DNA from: Paracoccaceae bacterium
GTDB lineage: Bacteria; Pseudomonadota; Alphaproteobacteria; Rhodobacterales; Rhodobacteraceae
Length of the DNA: 64,000 bases
Direction of reading: 5' to 3'
NCBI GenBank assembly: GCA_009773055.1
Contig: WOUW01000008.1
Span: 1 to 64,000 of the forward strand
Shown here in pieces: positions 8,618 through 17,739 of this stretch (the stretch's first letter is position 1; each line of letters starts with the position of its first letter). Below the pieces are notes generated by a model. That model was not told the DNA's origin, ran no database searches, and was given only the letters and a program-made list of their open reading frames with translations. Made by a program: the position numbers and the translations under genes.

Positions 8618-8813
8618 GGTCCGGCTCCTCGTGACACGATCTTGAACAAGAGCGCGCAGAATGAATTTGCGAAGCCATACTAGCCCGTTGCTTCTGATTT
8701 GTTTTTGCTTGGGCGCTGCGGTCAAGGCTCGGGACCTCAATCCAATCGAAAGGCTCTATGTGGACTTCGGCATAGGCCCCGCGCCCTCGCAGCAAAGGTC
8801 TGGCTGAGGACCC

Positions 8814-9206
8814 TCACTCTGCCGCAAGCGCCAGTTTCCCCGCCATGATTTCCGGCAGCGCGCCCTCGATCCAGCCGACCAGCGCCACCACATGCCCCGC
8901 CGCCTGTTGCCCAAGCGGGGTCAGCTCGTAATCCACATGCGGCGGGACCACCTGATGCGCGGTCCGCAGCACGAAACCGTCCGCCTCCAGGTCCTTCAGC
9001 GTCTGGCTCAGCATCCGTTCGCTGACGCCCCCGATCTTCCGCCGCAGCTCGGCAAAGCGGTGCGGCCCGGTTGCCAGCGCCACCATCACCAGCGCGCCCC
9101 AACGGTTGGTCAGGTGGCTCAGAATGCCCCGCGACGGGCAATCGGCTGCCAGAACATTCCCGAGCTGCCAACCGTCCAGTAAACCCTGTGCAATCCGGTC
9201 CATCAT
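8814..9206 (-). CDS. HxlR-family winged-helix regulator
   Basis: A 130-residue MarR/HxlR-type repressor. CPSRGILSHLTNRWGALVMVAL, then FAELRRKIGGVSERMLSQTLKDLEADGFVLR and VDYELTPLGQQA, is the HxlR winged-helix pattern; the N-terminal Cys of DCPSRG is the redox or ligand-sensing cysteine in several family members. It is divergent from the quinone-reductase-like gene, matching the ytfH-ytfG(qorB) arrangement of enterobacteria. The 97-bp gap holds two palindromes, its probable operators. It likely represses its neighbour and itself until an electrophile or quinone is sensed. Confidence 0.88.
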   Translation of the reverse strand: MMDRIAQGLLDGWQLGNVLAADCPSRGILSHLTNRWGALVMVALATGPHRFAELRRKIGGVSERMLSQTLKDLEADGFVLRTAHQVVPPHVDYELTPLGQQAAGHVVALVGWIEGALPEIMAGKLALAAE

Positions 9207-9230
9207 CCTGTGCGCCCTTTCGGTATACTA

Positions 9231-9262
9231 ACAAATTTGTGCGTACTTCCTTTTCGTAAGTA
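9231..9262. promoter_or_regulatory. Palindromes in the HxlR/quinone-reductase divergon
   Basis: ACAAATTTGT (9231-9240) is a perfect 10-bp palindrome. TACTT-N9-AAGTA (9244-9248/9258-9262) is a second inverted repeat. Both lie between the divergent HxlR and quinone-reductase genes and are AT-rich relative to the window. HxlR-family proteins bind dyads of this size, so these are the likely operator sites. Confidence 0.5.
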
Positions 9263-9303
9263 ATCCCGTATCTGTTCCCCTGTCAACCAGCAGGAGAGAC
9301 CAA

Positions 9304-10134
9304 ATGACCATCGCCATTACCGGAGCCACCGGCCACCTCGGCCGCCTTGCCATCGAAGCGCTCAAGGCGCGTGGCGCGGCGCCCATCGCGCTTGCCCGCG
9401 ACCCGGCCCGCGCAGCAGACCTTGGCGTCGAGACCCGCGCCTTCGACTATACCAAGGCCGATCCGTCGGCGCTGAAAGGGGTGGACACCCTCGTTCTGAT
9501 TTCGTCCAACGATTTCAGCGACCGCGTCGGGCAACACCGCAATGTCATCGCAGCCGCGAAGGCCGCAGGGGTCAAGCGGCTGGTCTACACCTCGATCCTC
9601 AAGGGCGACCAAAGCCCGATGATTCTGGCGCAGGACCATATCGCCACCGAAGCCGCGATGGCCGACAGCGGCATCCCGACCACGCTTCTGCGCAACGGCT
9701 GGTATACCGAGAACTTCACCGGAGCCCTTGGGGCCGCCGTCCAGCACGGCGCGATCCTCGGCGCTGCGGGTGAAGGCCGCGTCTCCTCTGCTGCCAGGAA
9801 GGACTATGCCGAGGCGATTGCGGTCACCGCGCTTGACGCCGCCCATGCGGGCAAGACCTACGAACTTGCCGGCGACACCGCCCATACCGGGGCCGACTTC
9901 GCTGCCACTGTGGCCAAGGCTGCGGGCAAGCCGGTCGCTTACGCCAATATGCCGCAAGCGGATTATGCGGCGGCGCTGGTCGGATTTGGTCTGCCGGAAG
10001 GCTTTGCCCAGGTCCTTGCGGACTGCGACGCGCAAGCCGGGCAGGGCACGCTTTACGACGACAGCCGCACCCTCAGCCGCCTGATCGGACGCCCGACCAC
10101 TCCGATTGCCGAAACCATCGCGGCGGCGCTGTAA
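9304..10134 (+). CDS. NmrA-like NAD(P)H-dependent oxidoreductase, quinone oxidoreductase 2 type
   Basis: A 276-residue atypical short-chain dehydrogenase. The N-terminal GATGHLGRLAIEALKARG is the Rossmann dinucleotide-binding motif; KRLVYTSIL and LLRNGWYTENF are shared with QorB/QOR2, which reduces quinones with NADPH. The classical YxxxK pair is absent, as in NmrA-like proteins. The divergent HxlR regulator reproduces the E. coli ytfH-ytfG layout and supports a role in quinone or electrophile detoxification. A ribosome site AGGAGAG precedes the ATG. Confidence 0.85.
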   Translation: MTIAITGATGHLGRLAIEALKARGAAPIALARDPARAADLGVETRAFDYTKADPSALKGVDTLVLISSNDFSDRVGQHRNVIAAAKAAGVKRLVYTSILKGDQSPMILAQDHIATEAAMADSGIPTTLLRNGWYTENFTGALGAAVQHGAILGAAGEGRVSSAARKDYAEAIAVTALDAAHAGKTYELAGDTAHTGADFAATVAKAAGKPVAYANMPQADYAAALVGFGLPEGFAQVLADCDAQAGQGTLYDDSRTLSRLIGRPTTPIAETIAAAL

Positions 10135-10170
10135 GGCAGGCTCGGCCCCGGATCAGCCCCGGGGCCGACC

Positions 10171-10247
10171 GTTACCAAATCCCTAACGCCCGCATCCAAC
10201 CCTTTGATTTCCCTTGCATCCGAAACCTGCCCACGCGCGGGCACCCC
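10171..10247 (-). repeat. Stop-codon-adjacent 3' element, copy B (downstream of ade)
   Basis: Read on the minus strand it begins 4 nt after the adenine deaminase stop. Blocks in order: TGCCCGC (10237-10243), GGGCA within 10228-10232 (forming a 5-bp hairpin with the first block), AAATCAA (10204-10210), GCGGGCG (10187-10193) and GTAAC (10171-10175). Block order and spacings (26 nt to AAATCAA, 43 nt between the two complementary blocks, 11 nt to the end motif) are identical to the copies at 35238 and 53070. Function unknown; see findings. Confidence 0.75.
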
Positions 10248-11948
10248 TCAGGGCATCACCTCGAACCGGTCCACATCGACCATCCCCATATCGGTGATCT
10301 TCAGATGCGGGATCACCGGCAGGCACAGGAAGGCCAGCTGAAGGAAGGGCTCCTCCAGCGTGACCCCCAAGGACCGCGCGGCGGCCCTCAGTGCGACCAG
10401 CTTTTCCCGGACCTCCTCGAAGGACGACAGGCTCATCAGCCCCGCGACCGGCAACGCCAGTTCGGCCAGGACCCGCCCCCCTTCGACGACAACAAAGCCG
10501 CCCTCGATTTCGCCCAACCGGGTCGTCGCCAGCGCCATGTCGCCGTAGTCCGCCCCCACCACGGCGATGTTGTGGTGGTCGTGGCAGACCGTCGACCCGA
10601 TGGCACCCCGGCGCAGCCCGAAGCCCTTCACGAACCCCGTGGCCCGGTTCCCGTTCACCCCGTGCCGCTCGATCACCGCGATCTTCACCAGGTCGCGGGC
10701 AATGTCGGGTCGCTTGTCACCATCCTCGGGCGCGATGTCGAAAATCAGGTGCTCGGTGATGATCTTGCCGGGAAGGATGCCGATCACCGGCGTCTCCACG
10801 CGGTTGCCGCCGGTCCGGAAGTCACCTGACGTGATGGGAGGCGCCTTGACCGAGTGTCGGGCCACCGGCTCGGTCACTGCCCGAGCCGCAAAGGCTGCAT
10901 CGTCGGCCACAACGCCGCCCGCCAGCACAAGGCTGGCATGGCACCCCTCAAGGCTGTCGACCACCACGATGTCCGCGCGCTTGCCCGGCGCGATCAGCCC
11001 GCGGTCCTTCAGCCCGAAGGCCTCGGCCGCCGACAGCGATGCCGCCCGATACACCGCCAGCGGCGCGGCCCCCAGTTCGATGGCGGTCCGGATCATGTAG
11101 TCCAGATGCCCATGCTCGCCGATGTCCAGCGGGTTCCGGTCGTCGGTGCACAGGCACAGATAGGGCGAGAATCGTTCCGTCAGCAGCCCCGCGAGCGCGT
11201 GCAGGTCTTTCGAGACCGAGCCCTCGCGGATCAGCACACGCATCCCCTTGCGCAGCTTTTCCAGACCCTCGTCGTAGGTCGTCGCCTCATGCTCGGTCCT
11301 GATCCCGGCGCTGATGTAGCCGTTCAGATCGTTCCCCCGCAGCAAGGGCGCATGGCCGTCGATGTGGCGGCCGCGAAAGGTCTCCAGCTTTTCCAGACAG
11401 CCTTCATCCTTCATCAGAACGCCGGGGTAGTTCATGAATTCGGCCAGTCCGATCACCTTCGGATGGTCCATGAACGGCACGAGGTCGGACGCCGACAGCC
11501 GTGCCCCGGTCGTCTCCATGTGGGTCGAGGGCACGCAGGACGACAGCTGCACCCGGAGGTCCATAACCAGTTGAGACGCAGAGTGAAGAAAGAACTCTAT
11601 CCCCCGGATACCGCACACATTCGCGATCTCGTGGGGGTCGCAGATCGCTGTCGTCACCCCGCGCGGGGTCACGCAGCGGTCGAATTCGTGCGGGGTCACC
11701 AAGGACGATTCCACATGCAGATGCGTGTCGATGAAGCCCGGCACCAGCACGCAGCCCGAGACGTCGATCTCTTTGCGCCCGACGTATGATCCAAACACCC
11801 CGACGATGGTGTCGCCGCAGATCGCCACGTCGCTTTCCACCAGATCGCCGGTGATCAGATCGAACACCCGGCCCCCCTTCAGCACCAGATCGGCGGGTGC
11901 CATCCCCCGGCCCTGATCAATTCTGTCGGCAAGAGATGATTTGGGCAT
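10248..11948 (-). CDS. ade: Adenine deaminase
   Basis: A 566-residue metal-dependent amidohydrolase converting adenine to hypoxanthine and ammonia (purine salvage). [24 protein letters not shown] and [20 protein letters not shown] give the typical start and first metal-binding HxHxE motif; [30 protein letters not shown] and [10 protein letters not shown] follow. The C-terminal ~170 residues ([26 protein letters not shown]) are the adenine-deaminase-specific domain. Length matches family members. It is followed at once by the unusual 3' element at 10171-10247. Confidence 0.95.
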   Translation of the reverse strand: MPKSSLADRIDQGRGMAPADLVLKGGRVFDLITGDLVESDVAICGDTIVGVFGSYVGRKEIDVSGCVLVPGFIDTHLHVESSLVTPHEFDRCVTPRGVTTAICDPHEIANVCGIRGIEFFLHSASQLVMDLRVQLSSCVPSTHMETTGARLSASDLVPFMDHPKVIGLAEFMNYPGVLMKDEGCLEKLETFRGRHIDGHAPLLRGNDLNGYISAGIRTEHEATTYDEGLEKLRKGMRVLIREGSVSKDLHALAGLLTERFSPYLCLCTDDRNPLDIGEHGHLDYMIRTAIELGAAPLAVYRAASLSAAEAFGLKDRGLIAPGKRADIVVVDSLEGCHASLVLAGGVVADDAAFAARAVTEPVARHSVKAPPITSGDFRTGGNRVETPVIGILPGKIITEHLIFDIAPEDGDKRPDIARDLVKIAVIERHGVNGNRATGFVKGFGLRRGAIGSTVCHDHHNIAVVGADYGDMALATTRLGEIEGGFVVVEGGRVLAELALPVAGLMSLSSFEEVREKLVALRAAARSLGVTLEEPFLQLAFLCLPVIPHLKITDMGMVDVDRFEVMP

Positions 11949-12041
11949 GGTCTTCTCCTTTCCGAACAGGGAAACTCAACCCGGGCGCTGCGTCCATAGC
12001 CAACCGCCTGAAACTGTCCAAACGATAGCAAGAGTAGCCCC

Positions 12042-12962
12042 ATGCGCCCGCTGCGCGGCATTGCCCTGAAACTGGCCTCGGTGGTTGTCTTCATCGTGAT
12101 GGCCTCGCTGATCAAGTCGACGGCAGCACATGTTCCGGCGGGGCAGGCGGTTTTCTTCCGGTCGCTGTTCGCGATACCGGTGATTGTCGCATGGCTGGCC
12201 TGGCGGCGGGAACTGGCGACCGGGCTGAAGACTGCCAACCCCCTTGGCCACGTCTGGCGCGGGGTGGTGGGGACCATGGCGATGGGTCTGGGCTTTGCGG
12301 GCCTTGGCTATCTGCCGCTGCCCGAGGTTACTGCGATCGGCTATGCCGCGCCCTTGCTGACCGTGGTTTTCGCCGCGATGTTTCTAGGCGAAGAAGTGCG
12401 GGTCTTCCGCATATCTGCGGTGATCCTGGGGATGATCGGGGTTCTGATCGTGCTGACGCCGCGCCTGTCCATCGACCCCAAGACCGCAAACGTCGCCGAG
12501 GCTTTGGGGGCGATGCTGGTCCTCGGCGGGGCGGTCTTTGCGTCGCTGGCGCAGGTCTTCGTTCGCAAGCTGGTGAACACCGAGCAGACCTCGGCCATCG
12601 TCTTCTGGTTTTCCGTCACCGCCACCCTGATGTCGCTGATCACGCTGCCATTCGGCTGGGTTTGGCCAACGTCGCGCGAGGCCGCGATCCTGGTCGGCGC
12701 GGGCCTTATGGGCGGGGTCGGGCAGATCCTGCTGACCTCCAGCTACCGCGAGGCGGATGCTTCTCTGGTCGCACCTTTCGACTATGCCTCGATGATCTTT
12801 GCCCTTGGCATCGGCTATTTCGTCTTTGCCGAGGTACCGACCTGGCCCATGGTCGGCGGCGCGGCCCTGATCGTGACCGCTGGCATCCTGATCATCTGGC
12901 GCGAGCGGAAGCTTGGGCTGGAACGCGCCCGGCAGCGCAAGGCGATGACGCCGCAGGGCTGA
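12042..12962 (+). CDS. EamA/DMT-superfamily transporter
   Basis: A 306-residue inner-membrane protein with about ten hydrophobic segments in two EamA repeats. The first repeat includes FFRSLFAIPVIVAWLAW and LPLPEVTAIGYAAPLLTVVFAA; the second includes LTSSYREADASLVAPFDYASMIFALGIGYFVFAEVPTWPMVGGAALI. This subfamily includes RhaT/RarD-like and riboflavin or metabolite exporters; the substrate is not predictable. It is divergent from adenine deaminase with a 93-bp gap. The C-terminal tail is basic (RERKLGLERARQRK), consistent with a cytoplasmic end. Confidence 0.88.
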   Translation: MRPLRGIALKLASVVVFIVMASLIKSTAAHVPAGQAVFFRSLFAIPVIVAWLAWRRELATGLKTANPLGHVWRGVVGTMAMGLGFAGLGYLPLPEVTAIGYAAPLLTVVFAAMFLGEEVRVFRISAVILGMIGVLIVLTPRLSIDPKTANVAEALGAMLVLGGAVFASLAQVFVRKLVNTEQTSAIVFWFSVTATLMSLITLPFGWVWPTSREAAILVGAGLMGGVGQILLTSSYREADASLVAPFDYASMIFALGIGYFVFAEVPTWPMVGGAALIVTAGILIIWRERKLGLERARQRKAMTPQG

Positions 12963-13165
12963 AGTGGCATCCGACGTGGCGCGGTGTGTGTGATGGCGTC
13001 CATTTCGGCATCGACAAGGCTTATCGGTCGCTCCCGGTTCCCGAACCAGATCAGTCCCCGGCGGTGGTCGCGGGTCGGCAGGTTCGGGGACATTTGCCCG
13101 TGCAATTGCGGGGCAGGGGCCTTAAAGTCGGTTGCGGCCATCTGGGCCGGCAGGGGGATGCGGCG

Positions 13166-13291
13166 ATGGCCAAGGGCATGAACAAACGCAAAGAAGTCAA
13201 GAAGCCGAAGAAGGAGGCCGCGAAGGCCCCGGTCTCGGTTTCGTCCAGCAATGCGAAGGTCACGATCTCTTCGGGCAAGCCGAAGGACTAA
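13166..13291 (+). CDS. Small lysine-rich protein (about 41 residues)
   Basis: ATG at 13166 opens a 41-codon frame: MAKGMNKRKEVKKPKKEAAK, a serine-rich middle, then VTISSGKPKD. Short Lys-rich proteins with the MAKGxNxxKExKKPKKE pattern recur across Proteobacteria, from memory, and have no known role. No membrane segment or cysteine is present. Its stop overlaps the stop of the DoxX gene on the other strand by 4 bp. The 200 bp upstream (12963-13165) hold no other supported feature. Confidence 0.6.
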   Translation: MAKGMNKRKEVKKPKKEAAKAPVSVSSSNAKVTISSGKPKD

Positions 13292-13623
13292 GCGGGCTTG
13301 TGTGCGGCTGCCACCACCAGAAGGCCGCCTGCAATCGCCCAGTTCTTGACGAAGATCGACATCTGCCAGCCGTCCTGTGGCTGCAAGTGAAAAAGGCTGG
13401 TCACTGCGCAGTAGCTTGCCGCTGCCAGTGCCGCGAGCCACACGGTGCGCGGCACCAACAGCCCAACGGCCAGCCCTAGGTTCACTGCCAACGCGGGCCA
13501 GACCAGCCAGCCCGGCGCGCCCAACCCTTCCAGAAGGCCCCCGGCCACCTCGGGTGCCAATACCTTCTGGACGGCTCCCGCCACGAAGAGGAGGGCCAGC
13601 AGGGAACGTCCGAAAAGGTCCAT
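13288..13623 (-). CDS. DoxX-like membrane protein
   Basis: A 111-residue protein with four hydrophobic segments: FGRSLLALLFVAGAVQKVL, VWPALAVNLGLAVGLLV, VWLAALAAASYCAVTSLF and WAIAGGLLVVAAA. The arrangement and the motif FVKNWAIAGGLLVVAA match the DoxX family of small inner-membrane proteins, linked in some bacteria to redox or thiol stress. No partner gene is adjacent; the nearest gene on the same strand is putR, 70 bp upstream. Specific function cannot be given. Confidence 0.8.
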   Translation of the reverse strand: MDLFGRSLLALLFVAGAVQKVLAPEVAGGLLEGLGAPGWLVWPALAVNLGLAVGLLVPRTVWLAALAAASYCAVTSLFHLQPQDGWQMSIFVKNWAIAGGLLVVAAAHKPA

Positions 13624-13693
13624 CTTCGCCTCCGTTTTCGGAAGCTACGCAGGGTCGGACCGGAAGTTGCGCTGCAGCGCCCGCCTTTGACTG

Positions 13694-14155
13694 TCAGAAC
13701 ACCTCTTTGACCGCCTCCATCGCCACATAGGTCGAAGTCGAGGCGACATGGGGCAGGGTCGAGATCACCTCGCCCAGCACCCGGCGATAGGCCTGGATGT
13801 CGGCCGTGCGGACCTTGAGAAGGTAGTCGAAGGACGAGGCCATCATGTGGCACTGTTCGACTTCCGGCACCAGAAGGACCGCCCGGTTGAAGGCCGTCAA
13901 CGCTGCCTCCCGGGTGTCGGAAAGCCGCACTTCGACAAAGGCGACATGGGCCTGCCCCATTCGGATCGGGTCGAGGATCGCGCGGTAGCCGGTGATGATC
14001 CTGGCCTCCTCCAGCCGCTTCATCCGGGCCTGGGTGGGCGATTTCGACAATCCGATGCGGCGGGCAAGTTCGACGGCGGCGATCCGGCCTTCGGTCTGCA
14101 GCACCCGCAGGATCGCAAGGTCGAAGCGGTCCAGATCGGCGCGGTCGTTTGGCAT
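13694..14155 (-). CDS. putR: Lrp/AsnC-family regulator of proline utilisation
   Basis: A 153-residue Lrp-type protein: N-terminal helix-turn-helix (LDRFDLAILRVLQTEGRIAAVELARRIGLSKSPTQARMKRLEE in outline) and a C-terminal RAM ligand-binding domain (VEVRLSDTREAALTAFNRAVLLVPEVEQCHMMASSFDYLLKVRT). It is divergent from putA, as putR is in Rhodobacter and Agrobacterium, where PutR activates putA in response to proline. The ATG at 14155 gives the normal Lrp N-terminus. The 103-bp gap should hold its binding sites; I could not single out a convincing dyad. Confidence 0.88.
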   Translation of the reverse strand: MPNDRADLDRFDLAILRVLQTEGRIAAVELARRIGLSKSPTQARMKRLEEARIITGYRAILDPIRMGQAHVAFVEVRLSDTREAALTAFNRAVLLVPEVEQCHMMASSFDYLLKVRTADIQAYRRVLGEVISTLPHVASTSTYVAMEAVKEVF

Positions 14156-14258
14156 CGTGTTGTCCTGCAATTGGCGTCGTTCGGACTGGGTAACACGAAT
14201 GTTTCGGGAAAACAGCCCGGCACTTTGGCTGTATGCTGGGCGGAAAGCGAGGTGCCCC

Positions 14259-17200
14259 ATGCCAACCGATACCGCCCTGTCCGCCTGGTCGATCATCCGG
14301 ACCGCAAGCCTGACCGACGAGACCGCACTGGTGCAGCGCCTGGTAGCCGAAGCGGCGCTGGACTCGCCGTCTCGCGCGGCCATCGTGGCAGAGGGGGCGG
14401 ACCTCGTAAAGCGCATCCGCGCCAGCGCCCGCCCCGGGCTTATGGAGGTCTTTCTGGCCGAATACGGGCTTTCGACCGACGAAGGCATCGCTCTGATGTG
14501 TCTGGCCGAGGCGCTGCTGCGGGTGCCGGACGCCGAAACGATGGACGCGCTGATCGAAGACAAGATCGCGCCATCGGACTGGGGGCGACATCTGGGCAAG
14601 TCGGCCTCGTCGCTGGTCAACGCCTCGACCTGGGCCTTGATGCTGACCGGCAAGGTCCTGGACGATCGAGAAGGCGGAATTGCGGGGGCGCTGCGCGGGG
14701 CTGTGCGCCGTCTGGGAGAGCCGGTGATCCGCACCGCCGTCAGCCGCGCGATGAAGGAGATGGGGCGAAACTTCGTCCTGGGCGAAACCATCGACAAGGC
14801 AATGGATCGGGCCGAGGAGCTTGAATCCAAAGGCTATACTTACAGCTATGACATGCTGGGCGAAGCCGCCCGGACCGAAGCGGACGCGCGGCGCTATCAC
14901 CTGAGCTATTCCCGCGCGATCACGGGAATTGCCCGGGCCGCCAAGGGCAACGACATCCGGACCAACCCGGGGATTTCGGTGAAGCTGTCGGCGCTGCACC
15001 CGCGCTATGAGGTTGCGAAGCGCGACAGGGTGATGGAGGAACTGGTCCCCCGCGTCCGCGCTCTGGCCTCGCTCGCTAAGGCCGCGGGCCTTGGCTTCAA
15101 CATCGATGCCGAGGAAGCCGACCGTCTGGCTCTGTCGCTGGAGGTGATCGAGGCTACTCTGTCCGACCCCGCGCTGAAGGGCTGGGACGGGTTCGGGGTC
15201 GTCGTGCAGGCTTATGGCCGCCGGGCGGGGGCGGTGATCGACTGGCTGCATGCGCTGGCCGTCCGGCTGGATCGGAAGATCATGGTCCGTCTGGTGAAAG
15301 GCGCCTACTGGGATGCCGAGGTCAAGCGGGCGCAGGTGATGGGGCTGGAAAGCTTCCCCGTCTTCACCCGCAAGCAATCGACCGACGTCAGCTACATCGC
15401 AAATGCGCGCAAGCTTCTGTCGCTGACCGACCGGATCTATCCGCAGTTCGCCACCCACAACGCCCACACTGTCGCCGCGATCCTGCACATCGCCAAGGCG
15501 CAGGGCCTGACGGCGATGGACTACGAATTCCAGCGCCTGCACGGGATGGGCGAACGGCTGCATGACATCGTCCTGACCGACAAGGGCACCCGCTGCCGGA
15601 TCTACGCCCCGGTCGGCGCACATCGCGACCTGCTGGCATACCTTGTCCGCCGCCTGCTGGAAAACGGCGCGAACTCCAGTTTCGTCAACCAGATCGTCGA
15701 TGAGGATGTGGCCCCGGAAACCGTCGCCGCCTGCCCGCTGGCGGCGGTCGAAGCGCTGGCAGCGATCCCAAGCCCGGCTCTGGCGACCGGCCCAACACTG
15801 TTCACACCACGGAAGAATTCCAAAGGCTGGGACCTGACCGATGCGGCTGACCTTGCCGCCATCGAAGCCGCTCGTTCGCCATTCGCCAAGGCGCAGATCG
15901 ACGCAGCACCCCGTCTGGCGGGCCGCATCGTCGGTGGGCCACGCCTGGCCGTCCTGAACCCTGCCACCGCCGCGCTTGTCGGACATGTCACCACGGCGGG
16001 TCTGCCGGATGTGGAAACGGCCCTGCGGCTTGCTGAGCCCTGGGCCGCTGCTGCGCCAGAGCGCGCAACCGTCCTGCACCGCGCGGCTGACCGGATGGAG
16101 GCCGATACAGGGCGCATCTTCGCGCTCTTGGCGCGTGAAGCGGGCAAGACACTGGCCGATGCGGTGTCCGAACTGCGCGAGGCGGTGGATTTCCTGCGCT
16201 ACTACGCGTCGCAGACCGCGCAGACCCACCCCGCGCGCGGCGTCTTTGCCTGCATCAGCCCTTGGAACTTCCCGCTGGCGATCTTCTGCGGCCAGGTCAG
16301 CGCGGCCCTTGCTGCCGGAAATGCCGTCCTGGCCAAACCCGCCGAGCAGACCCCGCTGATTGCCTGTGTCGCGGTTGATCACCTTCTTGCCGCAGGCGTC
16401 CCCGCGACCGCCCTGCAGCTACTGCCCGGCGATGGTACGGTCGGGGCCGCCCTGACCCGCGACCCGCGCGTCAACGGCGTGGCCTTCACCGGCTCGACCG
16501 ACACTGCACTTGCGATCCGGCGGTCGATGGCCGACCACCTCGATCCCACCGCGCCCCTGATCGCGGAAACCGGTGGCCTCAATGCGATGTTGGTCGACAG
16601 CACTGCCCTGCCGGAACAGGCCGTCCGCGACATCATCGCCTCCAGCTTTCAGTCCGCCGGGCAACGGTGCAGCGCGCTTCGCTGCCTTTATGTGCAGGAA
16701 GACGTGGCAGAAACGGTGTCAGAGATGCTTTTCGGCGCGATGGAGGATCTGGCGCTGGGCGATCCCTGGCACCTTTCCACCGACATAGGCCCGGTGATCG
16801 ACGCCGAGGCGCAGGCGGGCATTCGCGCCTATGTCGATGCCGCCCGGGCCGAGGGCCGCGTCCTGAAGGAACTGAAAGCTCCGGGGCAGGGGACCTTCAT
16901 CGCCCCAACAGTCTTGTCGGTCAAAGGCATAGCGGACATGCCGCGCGAGATCTTCGGGCCGGTCCTGCATATCGCCACCTTCAAGGCGCACGAGATCGAC
17001 AAGGTCATCGCGGCCATCAACGCCACCGGCTATGGGCTGACCTTCGGTCTGCATTCCAGGATCGACGACCGGGTGCAGCGGATCGTCGAGGGCATCCGGG
17101 TCGGGAACACCTACGTCAACCGCAACCAGATCGGAGCGGTGGTCGGCTCCCAGCCCTTTGGCGGCGAGGGGCTATCGGGCACCGGCCCCAAGGCAGGCGG

Positions 17201-17708
17201 TCCACATTACCTGACGCGGTTCACCAGACCAGCAGCGGCGCAGGTCGCGCCCGATGAGGCCACGGTGACCGCCGCCGAAGTCGCGAAGGCCCTCGCTGCC
17301 CCGTGGACCGCGCCTGTGCCCCGGACAGAGAACATGCCTGGCCCGACCGGCGAATCGAACCGCCTGTCCCTGACCCCCCGCCTGCCGATCCTCTGCCTTG
17401 GGCCGGGTCGGGCCGCAGCGCTGCAGCAGGCCGAGGCGGTGCGCAGACTTGGCGGCCATGCGGTCGAGGCTCCGGGCCTGCCCGCCGAGGCGCTGGCCAC
17501 CCTGCAAGGCTACTCTGGCGCGGTCTGGTGGGGCGACGCCGAAGCGGGCCGCACTCATGCCCGGGCGCTGGCACAGCGCAAGGGGCCGATCCTGCCCTTG
17601 ATCGACGTGCCCGACGCGGGCCACGTGCATCTGGAGCGGCATCTTTGCATTGATACCACCGCCTCGGGCGGCAATGCGCAGCTTCTGGCCGCCGTTGCCG
17701 ATGCTTGA
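14259..17708 (+). CDS. putA: Bifunctional proline dehydrogenase / L-glutamate-gamma-semialdehyde dehydrogenase
   Basis: An 1149-residue enzyme oxidising proline to glutamate in two steps, with FAD in the first domain and NAD in the second, and channelled intermediate. The proline dehydrogenase barrel spans roughly residues 130-440 (RLVKGAYWDAEVKRAQ, FQRLHGMGERLHD). The aldehyde dehydrogenase domain spans about 530-990, with CISPWNFPLAIF, GVAFTGSTDTA, Glu in AETGGLNAM and catalytic Cys804 in SAGQRCSALR. A further C-terminal domain follows. The N-terminal ribbon-helix-helix of E. coli PutA is absent, so regulation falls to PutR. The ATG at 14259 follows a GCGAGG site. Confidence 0.97.
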   Translation: MPTDTALSAWSIIRTASLTDETALVQRLVAEAALDSPSRAAIVAEGADLVKRIRASARPGLMEVFLAEYGLSTDEGIALMCLAEALLRVPDAETMDALIEDKIAPSDWGRHLGKSASSLVNASTWALMLTGKVLDDREGGIAGALRGAVRRLGEPVIRTAVSRAMKEMGRNFVLGETIDKAMDRAEELESKGYTYSYDMLGEAARTEADARRYHLSYSRAITGIARAAKGNDIRTNPGISVKLSALHPRYEVAKRDRVMEELVPRVRALASLAKAAGLGFNIDAEEADRLALSLEVIEATLSDPALKGWDGFGVVVQAYGRRAGAVIDWLHALAVRLDRKIMVRLVKGAYWDAEVKRAQVMGLESFPVFTRKQSTDVSYIANARKLLSLTDRIYPQFATHNAHTVAAILHIAKAQGLTAMDYEFQRLHGMGERLHDIVLTDKGTRCRIYAPVGAHRDLLAYLVRRLLENGANSSFVNQIVDEDVAPETVAACPLAAVEALAAIPSPALATGPTLFTPRKNSKGWDLTDAADLAAIEAARSPFAKAQIDAAPRLAGRIVGGPRLAVLNPATAALVGHVTTAGLPDVETALRLAEPWAAAAPERATVLHRAADRMEADTGRIFALLAREAGKTLADAVSELREAVDFLRYYASQTAQTHPARGVFACISPWNFPLAIFCGQVSAALAAGNAVLAKPAEQTPLIACVAVDHLLAAGVPATALQLLPGDGTVGAALTRDPRVNGVAFTGSTDTALAIRRSMADHLDPTAPLIAETGGLNAMLVDSTALPEQAVRDIIASSFQSAGQRCSALRCLYVQEDVAETVSEMLFGAMEDLALGDPWHLSTDIGPVIDAEAQAGIRAYVDAARAEGRVLKELKAPGQGTFIAPTVLSVKGIADMPREIFGPVLHIATFKAHEIDKVIAAINATGYGLTFGLHSRIDDRVQRIVEGIRVGNTYVNRNQIGAVVGSQPFGGEGLSGTGPKAGGPHYLTRFTRPAAAQVAPDEATVTAAEVAKALAAPWTAPVPRTENMPGPTGESNRLSLTPRLPILCLGPGRAAALQQAEAVRRLGGHAVEAPGLPAEALATLQGYSGAVWWGDAEAGRTHARALAQRKGPILPLIDVPDAGHVHLERHLCIDTTASGGNAQLLAAVADA

Positions 17709-17739
17709 CGCCTGATGGCGGATCGGAAAGGGTAGCCCC

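Noticed and set aside
8618-8813. 76-residue frame on the minus strand near 8565-8795
   Set aside because: No family pattern, Arg/Ser-rich, and it overlaps the 3' end of the PIN toxin gene.
13482-16382. Very long minus-strand open frame opposite putA
   Set aside because: It is antisense to a well-supported PutA in a GC-rich genome and shows no family pattern; the only real minus-strand genes there are putR and the DoxX-like protein in its flank.
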